Source: SG8-38 sp041576815
Lineage (GTDB): Bacteria; Myxococcota_A; Polyangia; Polyangiales; Houyiibacteriaceae
Assembly: GCA_041576815.1 (NCBI GenBank)
Contig: JBFGKE010000014.1
Coordinates: forward strand, 12,594-76,593
Reading direction: 5' to 3'
DNA: 64,000 bases
Shown: piece after piece, positions 1-7,695 of the stretch
How the letters are laid out: each line of letters starts with the position of its first letter
Position numbering within the stretch: position 1 is the first letter of the stretch
Position numbers and translations under genes: made by a program
Notes under the pieces: generated by a model
Seen by the model: only the letters and a program-made list of their open reading frames with translations
Databases searched by the model: none
Told to the model about the DNA's origin: nothing

Positions 1-218
1 ACGTGGCAGGTGATGAAGTCGCCGGACTCTGCAATACGACTGGAGTGCGCGACTAGATTTGGTATCCGTTCGACGAGAGCGCGCTCGCGCTGGAAGCGAG
101 CGTCGTCGAGATAATCCGACACCGGTATGAGAGTCTCCTCGCCGTTCATGGCCGCCCGATTAGCCTTTCCAAGGGCAATGCACTCGGCGAGCAGCTCGAT
201 CTCTCTTTCACGTTCCAC
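1..218 (-). CDS. Rieske-type ring-hydroxylating oxygenase, N-terminal fragment (cut by window edge)
   Basis: Reading the minus strand from a GTG at 218 gives an open frame that leaves the window at base 1. The peptide contains SDYLDDARFQRERALVERIP followed by NLVAHSSRIAESGDFITCH, which resembles the segment just before the Rieske domain of aromatic-ring hydroxylase alpha subunits (approach helix, then a GDF-type start of the Rieske fold). An alternative ATG start lies at 149. The cluster-binding CxH/CxxH motifs would lie outside the window, so the family call rests on this N-terminal pattern alone. No clear ribosome binding site is visible for either start. Confidence 0.5.
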   Translation of the reverse strand, partial: MEREREIELLAECIALGKANRAAMNGEETLIPVSDYLDDARFQRERALVERIPNLVAHSSRIAESGDFITCH

Positions 219-343
219 CGCTCAGATCTGCGACGTCAGGCGGCGAATCGTCAAGTCGAGGGGGCTACGAGGTGGAGAGTGTCCCTGTCGCCGCTTGCTT
301 GACCCTCGGAGGAGAGGCCACAGAGACATCTCGGGAGGTGGAC

Positions 344-652
344 ATGAAAGCCGTCTACGTCAGATATCAGGTCGACCCGTCCTTTGCAGAGACCAACGCG
401 GAGAACATCCGCAAAGTCATGCAGGCGCTTCAGGAGTCCGGAAGCGACGGCATACGCTATCAGTCGTTTAGAGAAGATGACGGCGTGACGTTCGTACACT
501 TCGGGATGTATCGCGACCAGGCTGCGATCGACGAGCTCACGGAAAGTCCGAGCTTCCAAGCCTTTCAGAGTGCGCTCAAAGCCAGCAAGCCGGTTCAGCC
601 ACCTGTGGCGCATTGGCTCGACGTCGTGGGGTCGAGCTACGAGGTTTTCTAG
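344..652 (+). CDS. small dimeric alpha/beta-barrel (ABM-like) protein
   Basis: This encodes 102 residues. An ATG at 344 is preceded by GGGAGGTG at good spacing, so I prefer it to the in-frame upstream ATG at 272. The pattern is that of a ferredoxin-like antibiotic-biosynthesis-monooxygenase or Dabb-type fold: an N-terminal strand (VYVRYQV), a helix (ENIRKVMQAL), a strand (RYQSFREDD), FVHFGMYRDQAA, and a C-terminal helix with SPSFQAFQSAL. Such proteins may be small oxygenases or binding proteins, and nothing here fixes a substrate. It faces the small membrane protein at 662-823 tail to tail. Confidence 0.6.
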   Translation: MKAVYVRYQVDPSFAETNAENIRKVMQALQESGSDGIRYQSFREDDGVTFVHFGMYRDQAAIDELTESPSFQAFQSALKASKPVQPPVAHWLDVVGSSYEVF

Positions 653-661
653 CGCTCGAGC

Positions 662-823
662 TTAGGCGGCTGGGCGGCGCTTCGGGCGAAGCCCACGGCC
701 CTCTCCCTCGTGCGAGAGGCGCTTGACGAGCTTGATCACGCCCAGTCCGAGCGCACCGCCACCTGCGGCGACCGCCGTGAGCGTCGCGACGGTCAAAAGA
801 ACCACGAGAAGTGCTGTATTCAT
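662..823 (-). CDS. small single-pass membrane protein, unknown
   Basis: This encodes 53 residues from an ATG at 823 behind a G-rich stretch that could serve as a ribosome binding site. A hydrophobic segment of about 25 residues (ALLVVLLTVATLTAVAAGG) starts near residue 4, followed by a Gly-rich turn and a basic tail (RLSHEGEGRGLRPKRRPAA). The topology suggests N-out/C-in by the positive-inside rule. I do not recognise a family. It is short and could be a chance frame, but hydrophobic core, basic tail and start-site context agree. Confidence 0.4.
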   Translation of the reverse strand: MNTALLVVLLTVATLTAVAAGGGALGLGVIKLVKRLSHEGEGRGLRPKRRPAA

Positions 824-997
824 TGATAATTCCCCCCCGGAAACCACCTGGGGGAATCGCCCCCGGTTTTCGGTGAGGTCGCAACTTTGCAATTTCAACG
901 CACAGCGTCAAGGCTTTTTTCTCCGCACTGCACAGAGGGCCAGCGCAGTCGCGTCGCTTGCCGTGGGATCGCGCAGGCGCATACTCGAGCGTTCGCC

Positions 998-1405
998 GTG
1001 GATTGCACGAAGCCCCGAAAACCGCGTTTCCGCTGGCGCGCACATGCGAGCTTGGCGGTCGTCGGGCTGCTTTTTCAGGGCGCGCCTGCCGCGCACATGA
1101 TGCTCGTCGAGCACACCCGGTGCGCAGAGCACGGTGAGCTGGCTCACGGAGAGCTCGACCACGGGACTCGGGGCGAGACGGCGCGGACAGAGCGGTGTGA
1201 GCTTCGGAGCGACGGCGGCTCGCAGTCTGGTCACGATCACTGCACGCAGGCAGCCGAGCGGCGAGATGCGATAGCCGTTGGCGCCACGACGGAGTCTCCG
1301 GTGCTGCGGCGCCAGCATGCACAGCACTTCATCGTGGGCGACGCACCGCACTTCGAACGCGACGCCCGCTATCGTCTGGCACCCAAGAGCTCCCCTCCCA
1401 CCTGA
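998..1405 (+). CDS. secreted His/Cys-rich protein upstream of TonB receptor
   Basis: With the GTG at 998 the product has 135 residues. It has a strongly basic N-terminus (KPRKPRFRWR), a short hydrophobic stretch (ASLAVVGLLFQGAPAA), then a His-rich part with HMM, EHTRCAEHGELAH, DHG and GHDHC within about 50 residues. That spacing of His and Cys fits soft-metal binding (Cu or Zn). The C-terminus is loosely Pro/Ser-rich. It ends 132 bp before the TonB-receptor fusion and reads the same way, so co-expression is likely. Longer in-frame starts reach back to 887. Family knowledge: short His/Cys-rich secreted proteins before TonB receptors occur in myxobacteria, without assigned function. The metal role is an inference. 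Confidence 0.6.
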   Translation: MDCTKPRKPRFRWRAHASLAVVGLLFQGAPAAHMMLVEHTRCAEHGELAHGELDHGTRGETARTERCELRSDGGSQSGHDHCTQAAERRDAIAVGATTESPVLRRQHAQHFIVGDAPHFERDARYRLAPKSSPPT

Positions 1406-1537
1406 CGTCGAGATCGTCCAGCCGGTTCGCGCCAAGCGCGAACGAACGGTGCCCGCGCTCGCCTTCGGGCTGGAGCGCTGCATCCGGTAGAGGCGTGGTC
1501 CACGCCAAGTCGATCGCCTTCGACGTCGAGGTAGGGA

Positions 1538-4141
1538 ATGGGAAACGAGAAAAGCAATGCTCATGCAGTGTGGCTGCTCGTGGGGATGATCCTCGCAGCC
1601 GGCGCGCCGGTCTACGCACAGGAGGAGACCGCGCCGGACACGGACACCGACACTGACACGGTCACTGACACGGACGCTGACGCTGTCCTCCACCCCCCTC
1701 ATCTGGTCGCCGCCCCACCCCCCGACTACCCCCCCGGCCGCGAGGGGGAGGGGTTGCATCCGACCGTCATCCTTCGGATTACCGTGACCGCGGATGCGCG
1801 CGTGGTCGACGTGGTCGTGGAGCACTCCGGTGGCGTCGACTTCGATGCGCAGGCGGTCAAGGCCGTGAAGGGCTGGGCCTTCGAACCGGCGCGTCGCGGC
1901 GACACGCCAGTCTCGAGCCGCGTGCGCGTCGCGGTTCACTTCGAACCGGAGAGCGCAGGCGTCCCACACGAAGGCCAAACCCACGAGCCGCAAGCCGCGC
2001 CGCATACAGCACCCGCGGCGCCGCTTCCCAACGAGCCCGCGGCCGTCTCACCCGCGGTGATCGCACCCGGTCCGGGCACCGACAAGCGAAAGTATGGGTC
2101 GACCGCCGAGGTCGACGCCGAGCGACTGCGGTCGGGCGATCGCGGCGCCGCCGACTTCCAAATCGATCGCAGGGTGCTCGATGCCGCACCCGTCCTCACC
2201 GCGACCGACCTGCTTCAACGCGTCCCCGGCCTCTACAGCCGCAGCGTCGGGAGCCCCGCGGACGGGGACTTCTTCTATCTCCGGGGCTTCAACGCCGAGC
2301 ACGGGCAGGACATCGAGTTCAAGCTCGGCGACATCCCCATCAATCAGCCATCGAACGTCCACGGCCAAGGGTACACGTACCTCAACTTCATCATCCCCGA
2401 AGCCGTGCGCGATCTCCGCGTGCTCAACGGGGTCTACGACCCTCGCCAGGGTGACTTCGCGGTCGCGGGTACCGTCCAATACGATCTTGGGGTCGCCGAC
2501 CGCGGCATCTACGCCAGAAGCGAGCTCGGCTCGTTCCGCACGTTTCGACAGATTGGGATCTTCGCGCCCGAGGGCAAGCACACGGACACGTTTGGCGCGT
2601 TTCAGTTTCGGCGCACCGACGGGTTCGGACAAAACCGGAGCGGCATCGACGGCTCCGCGATGTTCCAATTCGGCTTTGGCAAACAGGACTGGCGTTTTCG
2701 CGTTCACGGCTCGTTTTGGGGCGCTCGCTACGACTCAGCCGGTGTTCTCCGGCGCGACGACATTCAGACCGGAGAAATCGGCTTCTACGACGTATACCCA
2801 TTCGATACCGCGCGCGCCCAAGAGGCGTTCAACGCCGGGGGCATCCTCGGCTTCCGCGGCGAGCACCGCGGCGCGCGCGAAAAGAACACCAGCTTCGACC
2901 TCTGGCTCCAGCTGCTCGACTACCGCATCGAACAGAACTTCACCGGTTTTCTCGAGAGCCCGGAGGGCGACCTCATCGAGCAGCGCGATCGGCGTTTCGT
3001 AGTCGGCGGCAACGCGCGGCACCGCACGGCCCGCTTCACGCCTTCGGAATACGCACACGGCACTGTCGAGCTAGGCGTCTCCGGGCGGTTCGACTTCATC
3101 AACCCACAGCAGCAGTTCCTGATCGATGGGTCGACGAGCCAAACCACCGAGGAAATCGTCGACGCCAATATCGTCCAGGGCGACGTCGGGCTCTGGGTCG
3201 ACCTCGACTGGGACTTCTCGAAGTACATCAATCTCAAAGGCGGCGTCCGGGCCGACGTGCTCTTTTTCGACGTGGAAGATCGAATCGTCGATGCGATTCC
3301 CAACTTCGAAGATCCCGAGAGCTTCGCGGGCGGGTTTCGTCGGACCGCCGCGGGCATCAACGCGGGCCCACGTATCACGCTCACCGGGAGACCCACAGAC
3401 TGGATCGACATCATCGGCGCCTACGGCGAAGGCTTTCGCTCACCCCAAGCGCGTACGTTGCTCGATGGCGGGAGTGTCCCCTTCAGCAAGGTGCGCTCCG
3501 TCGACTTCGGAGTGCGTTTTCGCGTCGGGCCCGAAGAGCAGCTGAAGCTTTCGCTCACCGGCTATCGCACCTGGCTCAATCGCGACGTGTTCTTCGAAGC
3601 GGCCGAAGGGCAGCTCGAGGAAATCGGACCGACCAGCCGAACCGGCGCGCTCTTCTACGCCACGACCAACCCGCTCCCGTGGTTGAGCGGGGCAATCTCG
3701 GTCACGTACGTCTACGCGATCCTCGAAGGCCCGCCGCCGGGAGAGCCCGACTCCGGCCTTGGCAAGGGCGACCGCCTTCCATTCGTTCCGCCTTGGACGG
3801 TCCGGCTCGACGTCGGCGCAAGCGGCGACCTGGCCGACCTCGGCAAGCACCCGCTCCGCGGACATCTTGGCCTCGCGTACAGCTTCATCGGCGCGCGACC
3901 CCTTCCCTTTTCCGGTTCCGCCGACCCGTTCTCGCTGCTCGACGGCTCCGCGCGCCTCTCCTGGTGGTTCCTCGAGCTCGGCTTCCAGGTCTTCAATCTC
4001 ACCGACAAGCAGTACGCTGGAAACGAGCTTGCCTTCGAGTCCAATTGGGATCCGCTAGGCGCCCCATCCCCCAATCCCGCCCGGCACATCACCGCGGGCC
4101 GCCCCCGCACGTTCTTCTTCACGATTGGGATCCGGTTGTAG
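1538..4141 (+). CDS. TonB C-terminal domain fused to TonB-dependent outer-membrane receptor
   Basis: The product has 867 residues. Residues 1-28 form a signal peptide (cut near VYAQ). Residues 34-49 are an Asp-Thr repeat (DTDTDTDT). Residues about 60-136 match the TonB C-terminal fold (PDYPPGREGEG, then VVDVVVEHSGG and AVKAVKGWAFEPAR). A Pro/Ala-rich linker follows. About 205-320 is a receptor plug (TATDLLQRVPGLYSR, FYLRGFNAEHGQDIEF, IPINQPSNVHGQGYT). The remainder is a beta-barrel ending in an aromatic-rich strand (FFFTIGIRL). It would import a ligand across the outer membrane. Carrying its own TonB-like domain on the periplasmic end is unusual compared with standard receptors, which use a separate TonB. 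The upstream His-rich protein suggests a metal ligand, but this is inference. Confidence 0.85.
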   Translation: MGNEKSNAHAVWLLVGMILAAGAPVYAQEETAPDTDTDTDTVTDTDADAVLHPPHLVAAPPPDYPPGREGEGLHPTVILRITVTADARVVDVVVEHSGGVDFDAQAVKAVKGWAFEPARRGDTPVSSRVRVAVHFEPESAGVPHEGQTHEPQAAPHTAPAAPLPNEPAAVSPAVIAPGPGTDKRKYGSTAEVDAERLRSGDRGAADFQIDRRVLDAAPVLTATDLLQRVPGLYSRSVGSPADGDFFYLRGFNAEHGQDIEFKLGDIPINQPSNVHGQGYTYLNFIIPEAVRDLRVLNGVYDPRQGDFAVAGTVQYDLGVADRGIYARSELGSFRTFRQIGIFAPEGKHTDTFGAFQFRRTDGFGQNRSGIDGSAMFQFGFGKQDWRFRVHGSFWGARYDSAGVLRRDDIQTGEIGFYDVYPFDTARAQEAFNAGGILGFRGEHRGAREKNTSFDLWLQLLDYRIEQNFTGFLESPEGDLIEQRDRRFVVGGNARHRTARFTPSEYAHGTVELGVSGRFDFINPQQQFLIDGSTSQTTEEIVDANIVQGDVGLWVDLDWDFSKYINLKGGVRADVLFFDVEDRIVDAIPNFEDPESFAGGFRRTAAGINAGPRITLTGRPTDWIDIIGAYGEGFRSPQARTLLDGGSVPFSKVRSVDFGVRFRVGPEEQLKLSLTGYRTWLNRDVFFEAAEGQLEEIGPTSRTGALFYATTNPLPWLSGAISVTYVYAILEGPPPGEPDSGLGKGDRLPFVPPWTVRLDVGASGDLADLGKHPLRGHLGLAYSFIGARPLPFSGSADPFSLLDGSARLSWWFLELGFQVFNLTDKQYAGNELAFESNWDPLGAPSPNPARHITAGRPRTFFFTIGIRL

Positions 4142-4195
4142 CGCAACCTGCCCGGCTTGGACGGTGCCTGCCACCCGTGGGAAGCTGAAGCACTC

Positions 4196-4816
4196 GTGCA
4201 TTCCCGTCGCAGAATCACCGTCCTTGGAGCGATGATGGTCGTCGCCTGCGGGTTTGTTTTCGGCAACGCGACCATCCGAGGGCAATCGAAGCCCGCCACC
4301 GGGCGCGATCTCACCGGCACCGCCCCACCGGAGTGGACGGTGGGGCCCGAATGGAACGGCTCGAAGCCGCTTCGGCTGCGCGACCTCCGCGGGCAAGTGG
4401 TCATGGTCCGCTTTTGGACGGACACTTGTCCCTATTGCGCGGCAAGCCTGCCCGCGATGCAGAAGCTCGCCGACGAGTTTCGCGGCCAGGATGTAGTGTT
4501 CATCGGGCTCTATCACTCGAAGCCGCTCGGGAGCGAGCGCCCGTGGAAGGAGGCGGTCGCGAGGGCCCGCGAGCTCGGGGTGCGCTTCCCGATCGCCTAT
4601 GACCACGACTGGAAGACGGTGCGCCGGTGGTGGCTCGACGGGCGGCAGCGCCCCGCCACGTCCTCGAGCTTCATCATCGGCCGGGACGGACGAATTGCGT
4701 TCGTGCATCCGGGTCCGGCCTTCTTCCCAGGCGACGACGCCGCAGACGCAGAGGCCAACGCCGACTTCGAGGCAATTCGGATGGCGATTCGAAAGGCGCT
4801 CGATACCCGTCGCTGA
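4196..4816 (+). CDS. TlpA-like thioredoxin-fold protein with CPYC motif
   Basis: From the GTG at 4196 this encodes 206 residues with a Sec-type signal (HSRRRITVLGAMMVVACGFVF), so it acts outside the cytoplasm. The thioredoxin core has LRDLRGQVVMVRFWTDTCPYC with redox cysteines at residues 78 and 81, then LPAMQKLADEF and a cis-Pro-type loop (RPATSSSFIIGRDG). TlpA/ResA-like proteins reduce disulfides or handle thiols, often for cytochrome or copper-site maturation. It follows the receptor by 54 bp on the same strand. Upstream in-frame ATG 4157 would place charged residues before the signal, so I prefer 4196. Confidence 0.75.
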   Translation: MHSRRRITVLGAMMVVACGFVFGNATIRGQSKPATGRDLTGTAPPEWTVGPEWNGSKPLRLRDLRGQVVMVRFWTDTCPYCAASLPAMQKLADEFRGQDVVFIGLYHSKPLGSERPWKEAVARARELGVRFPIAYDHDWKTVRRWWLDGRQRPATSSSFIIGRDGRIAFVHPGPAFFPGDDAADAEANADFEAIRMAIRKALDTRR

Positions 4817-4859
4817 AACCCAGGCGCGCAACTCCAACCCAAACTTAAGCAAAAGTAAT

Positions 4860-4914
4860 TAGGGGACAGTCCCCTTTGTCCAGGAACGGTCCTGGAAAAG
4901 GGGACTGTCCCCTA
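4860..4914. repeat. nested palindrome built from two GGGGACWGTCCCC cores
   Basis: An 18-bp arm (4860-4877) with core GGGGACAGTCCCC is repeated as its exact reverse complement at 4897-4914. Between them a second hairpin, CCAGGA-ACGG-TCCTGG, spans 4880-4895. The same core occurs at 46363-46375, 52078-52090 and 63971-63983. The element lies 43 bp after the thioredoxin gene. It resembles REP-type intergenic elements mobilised by Y1 (RAYT) transposases, but no such transposase is in the window. It could end transcription of the upstream genes. Confidence 0.85.
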
Positions 4915-4953
4915 TTTGCGGGCGCTGGGGGTTGGGTGGAAGACTGATGGGGG

Positions 4954-5481
4954 ATGGAGGAGCTTCGGCGGAGCTGGAGTGTGCCGGTTTGGCTGTCGGT
5001 GGCGATGGTGCTCGCCCTTGGCGTGCGCGTTGCGCTGGTATGGTCGCAGCTGCCGGACCCGATGGCTTCGCACTTCAGCGGCGGCGGGCAGCCCGACGCC
5101 TTCATGAGCCGGAGCGGGTTCTTCCTCTGGATGGCGGTCGTCGGAGGTGGCTCCGTCGCGGCCGTCTTCGTTGCCCCCATCTTGCTTCGGATCACACCCC
5201 GAAAGCTCGTCAACCTGCCCAACCGCGATTACTGGCTCGCCACCAACGAGCGCCGGGATGTAGCGATCGATCGGCTGGCCGGAGTGATGGGGTGGATCGG
5301 CGCTGCGACTACCGGGCTTCTGGTGATCGCCACCGAGCTCGCGGTCCAGGCCAATCTCGAGAAAACCAACTTCGACGATGCCACGTTTCTCTTCTTCTTG
5401 GCGGTCTACTTCGTCTTCGTGGTCGCCGCGCTCGTCCAAACCGTACGGATCTTCCGAATCCCCGAGGGATCGCGCGTGTGA
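4954..5481 (+). CDS. DUF1648-type integral membrane protein
   Basis: This encodes 175 residues with about four membrane segments (near 10-30, 54-78, 107-130 and 143-165). Between the first two is the DUF1648-like stretch LPDPMASHFSGGGQPDAFMS, which matches the typical LPxxxPxHFxxxGxPD pattern. Function of the family is not well established; some members sit with stress regulators. Start at 4954 follows a GGGGG stretch that may act as the ribosome binding site. It runs into the copper-monooxygenase-like lipoprotein gene with a 44-bp gap, suggesting a shared transcript. Confidence 0.7.
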   Translation: MEELRRSWSVPVWLSVAMVLALGVRVALVWSQLPDPMASHFSGGGQPDAFMSRSGFFLWMAVVGGGSVAAVFVAPILLRITPRKLVNLPNRDYWLATNERRDVAIDRLAGVMGWIGAATTGLLVIATELAVQANLEKTNFDDATFLFFLAVYFVFVVAALVQTVRIFRIPEGSRV

Positions 5482-5525
5482 CCGCGCGCTTGCCAAGGGC
5501 ACCGCTGCGCGGGACACTCCACGAG

Positions 5526-6545
5526 ATGCGAGCCCGGGCACCGATTCTTCTGTTGAGCCTGGCACTCTGCGCCTGCGCGACGGAGGGCACGACCGACATC
5601 ACCCCGACACTCACCTATTCTTTCGAACCGATCGCGGTGGGCCCGGGCGAAGAGGTGAGCGAAGTCTGTCAAAGTTGGACGCTCGACAACGATGAGACGC
5701 TGTACGTCTCGAAGATTCGGCAGCGAAACGAAGGCGCCTGGCATCACTCGAACTGGTTTTTCGTTCCCGAGGACACTTATGATGGCCCGGACGGCACGTG
5801 GGACTGCGCCGAGCGCGGCTTCCACGATGTGTCGGCTGCGCTCTCCGGCGGCGTGTTCTTTGCACAGTCCACGCAAACCTTCGAAGAGCTTCAGGCATTT
5901 CAAGAGGGCGCGGCGCTCGAGATCCCGCCCCGGCATCGAATCGTCGGCGGGGTGCATCTCGTCAACGTATCGGCCTCCCCCATGGACACGGCGCTCAGCT
6001 TCGACATCGAAACCATCGACGAAGAGCAAGTCGACGTCCGCCTTCGGCCGATCGCATTCACCAACACGGCGCTCGACATCGAGCCCCAGGCCGAATCGAG
6101 ATTCGGCATGACCTGTGACCTGGGTGAGCCTTTCGATCGAATGCTCGGGGCGACGCCCGTCTACAACATCTATTACGTCCTCGCCCACTATCACGAATGG
6201 GGCAACTACTTCCGGCTGAGCTTCGTCGATGAAGCCGGCGGCGATCGCACGGTCTTCGAGCTCAAGAGTGCAATCGGCGAGCCGCTCGGCGCGACTATCG
6301 ATCCCCCGATGAGCTCCAATGGCGCCTCCGGCCTCCGCGTGGAATGCGGCTACATCAACAACACCGATCGCCGACTGAAATACGGTCTTGGTGGGCAGGA
6401 GATGTGCGTGTTTCTAGCCTATAGCGACGCAGATTTGAAAATCGGCGCGGCGTCTTCGGCCAACACCGCCCTCGGCCCGAACGAAGAGGGTGTGTACATG
6501 AACGAGACGTCCTGCGGCGCGGTGCTCGCTACGCCGGCGGAGTGA
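5526..6545 (+). CDS. PHM-type copper (type II) monooxygenase-like lipoprotein
   Basis: The product has 339 residues with a lipoprotein signal (ILLLSLALCAC). The Cu-ligand pattern of peptidylglycine/dopamine monooxygenases can be traced in order: a His-His pair at 73-74 (WHHSNWFF), a single His at 144 (GGVHLVN), an HxH pair at 221/223 (LAHYHEWG) and Met293 in QEMCVFLAY. The last compares with the DEMC motif that carries the CuB Met in that family. These enzymes use two coppers, O2 and a reductant such as ascorbate. Overall similarity is distant and the substrate is unknown. A surface-anchored cuproprotein beside a His-rich peptide and a TonB receptor suggests a copper-related neighbourhood. 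It overlaps the convergent EXPERA gene by 17 bp. Confidence 0.65.
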   Translation: MRARAPILLLSLALCACATEGTTDITPTLTYSFEPIAVGPGEEVSEVCQSWTLDNDETLYVSKIRQRNEGAWHHSNWFFVPEDTYDGPDGTWDCAERGFHDVSAALSGGVFFAQSTQTFEELQAFQEGAALEIPPRHRIVGGVHLVNVSASPMDTALSFDIETIDEEQVDVRLRPIAFTNTALDIEPQAESRFGMTCDLGEPFDRMLGATPVYNIYYVLAHYHEWGNYFRLSFVDEAGGDRTVFELKSAIGEPLGATIDPPMSSNGASGLRVECGYINNTDRRLKYGLGGQEMCVFLAYSDADLKIGAASSANTALGPNEEGVYMNETSCGAVLATPAE

Positions 6546-7041
6546 CGCCGCGCACGCCAAACGGTTGGGGCTTCCACATCCGGATGCCGAGCAGAAACGG
6601 GATCACCCAGTAGGGACCGTTGAAGGCCCAGAACACGAGAGGGTTTCCAGGTGGGGGCCCGATCCAATACTCGTAGATGAAGAACTCGGTGCAGCCGTGA
6701 AGCATCGCGCCGACGTAAACCAGCGCCATCGGCTGAATCCAGTTCTTGCCCTTGATGAAGGCGTACACGAGCAGCAGGTAAAACGGTCCGTACACCATCC
6801 CGGAAATGCCGGTGTTGACTCGCACGTAAGGGTGATCCGCCAGGAAGAAGTGGTCCTGCGCGATCTCCCCGTACCAGCGGTTGGCGCGGGACCAAAAGGC
6901 GTCGCCTTCGAGCAGGCCGAGCGCGTGCCACGAATCGCTGAAGAAAGACGAGAAGGCGAAAAACGAGAAGCAAACCACGAAAAAAATGTCTTTTCTTCGC
7001 TCGCTCAGCGGTAGCCCTTCGCTCGTGCTCACCATCTGCAA
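6529..7041 (-). CDS. EXPERA-domain membrane protein (EBP/TMEM97-like)
   Basis: This encodes 170 residues with four predicted membrane helices. The third and fourth regions read YGPFYLLLVYAFIKGKNWIQ and NGPYWVIPFLLGIRMW, close to the xxLPFFxxxYAFxKGxxWI and NxPYLLIPLLLxIRM patterns of EXPERA proteins. The acidic and His residues expected in the pocket (FSDSWHAL; LHGCTEFFIYE) are present. EXPERA members include sterol Delta8-Delta7 isomerase (EBP) and the sigma-2 receptor TMEM97. With sterol genes in the same window a sterol role is attractive but unproven. Confidence 0.6.
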   Translation of the reverse strand: MQMVSTSEGLPLSERRKDIFFVVCFSFFAFSSFFSDSWHALGLLEGDAFWSRANRWYGEIAQDHFFLADHPYVRVNTGISGMVYGPFYLLLVYAFIKGKNWIQPMALVYVGAMLHGCTEFFIYEYWIGPPPGNPLVFWAFNGPYWVIPFLLGIRMWKPQPFGVRGVTPPA

Positions 7042-7240
7042 TTCCGCTCCCTCGCGCCTGCCCTGTTACTAGAAAGGCCACCTAGTTCACAAGAAAAGAT
7101 TTTTCTGTGATCTCGTGAATGCATCGACGTCCGGCCCCGTCTGAGCGCCGCGAAACTTGGCCGAGATCGCTTGCGGCTGATCGTGGATCCGGTCATACCC
7201 CGGGCGCCCCGGCGTCGGGGCAGGAGAGAAAGGGCAAGAA

Positions 7241-7663
7241 ATGTTGAAAGAATTCAAGGAGTTTGCGCTCAAGGGCAATGTCATGGACATGGCCGTGGGC
7301 ATCATCATCGGTGGCGCATTTGGCAAGATCATCGCATCGTTGGTGGCCGACGTGCTGATGCCGGTGGTCGGGCTGTTCACGGGCGACATCGACTTCAGCC
7401 AGAAATACATCCTGCTCGGTGATGGAAGCTTCGAGTCGCTGGCGGCCGCGGAGGAAGCCGGCGCCGCGGTGCTCAAGTATGGCGCCTTCATCATGACGGT
7501 CTTCGACTTCGTCATCATCGCGTTCGTGATTTTCATGATGATTCGATGGATGAACTCCCTTCGCAAAAAGGAAGAGGCCGCCGAAGAGGCAGCGCCGCCG
7601 CCGCCCCCGAAGGAAGAGGTTCTCCTCGCAGAGATACGCGACATCCTGGCCAAGCAGCGATAG
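7241..7663 (+). CDS. mscL: large-conductance mechanosensitive channel
   Basis: The product has 140 residues, the usual MscL length. The N-terminal helix MLKEFKEFALKGNVMDMAVG and the first membrane segment IIIGGAFGKIIASLVADVLMP match the family signature. A periplasmic loop follows, then TM2 (VFDFVIIAFVIFMMIRWMN), then a charged and Pro-rich cytoplasmic helix (PPPPPKEEVLLAEIRDIL). It opens under membrane tension to release solutes during hypo-osmotic shock. The ATG at 7241 has a purine-rich site upstream. It is divergent from the EXPERA gene with a 199-bp gap in which I see no further feature. Confidence 0.95.
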   Translation: MLKEFKEFALKGNVMDMAVGIIIGGAFGKIIASLVADVLMPVVGLFTGDIDFSQKYILLGDGSFESLAAAEEAGAAVLKYGAFIMTVFDFVIIAFVIFMMIRWMNSLRKKEEAAEEAAPPPPPKEEVLLAEIRDILAKQR

Positions 7664-7695
7664 CCCGCGCGTGCAGGAGCGAGCCGAACCTGGCG

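Noticed and set aside
840..870. GGGGG-AATCG-CCCCC hairpin as a terminator
   Set aside because: It lies upstream of the small minus-strand gene and is followed by only four T on the plus strand; no gene ends just before it.
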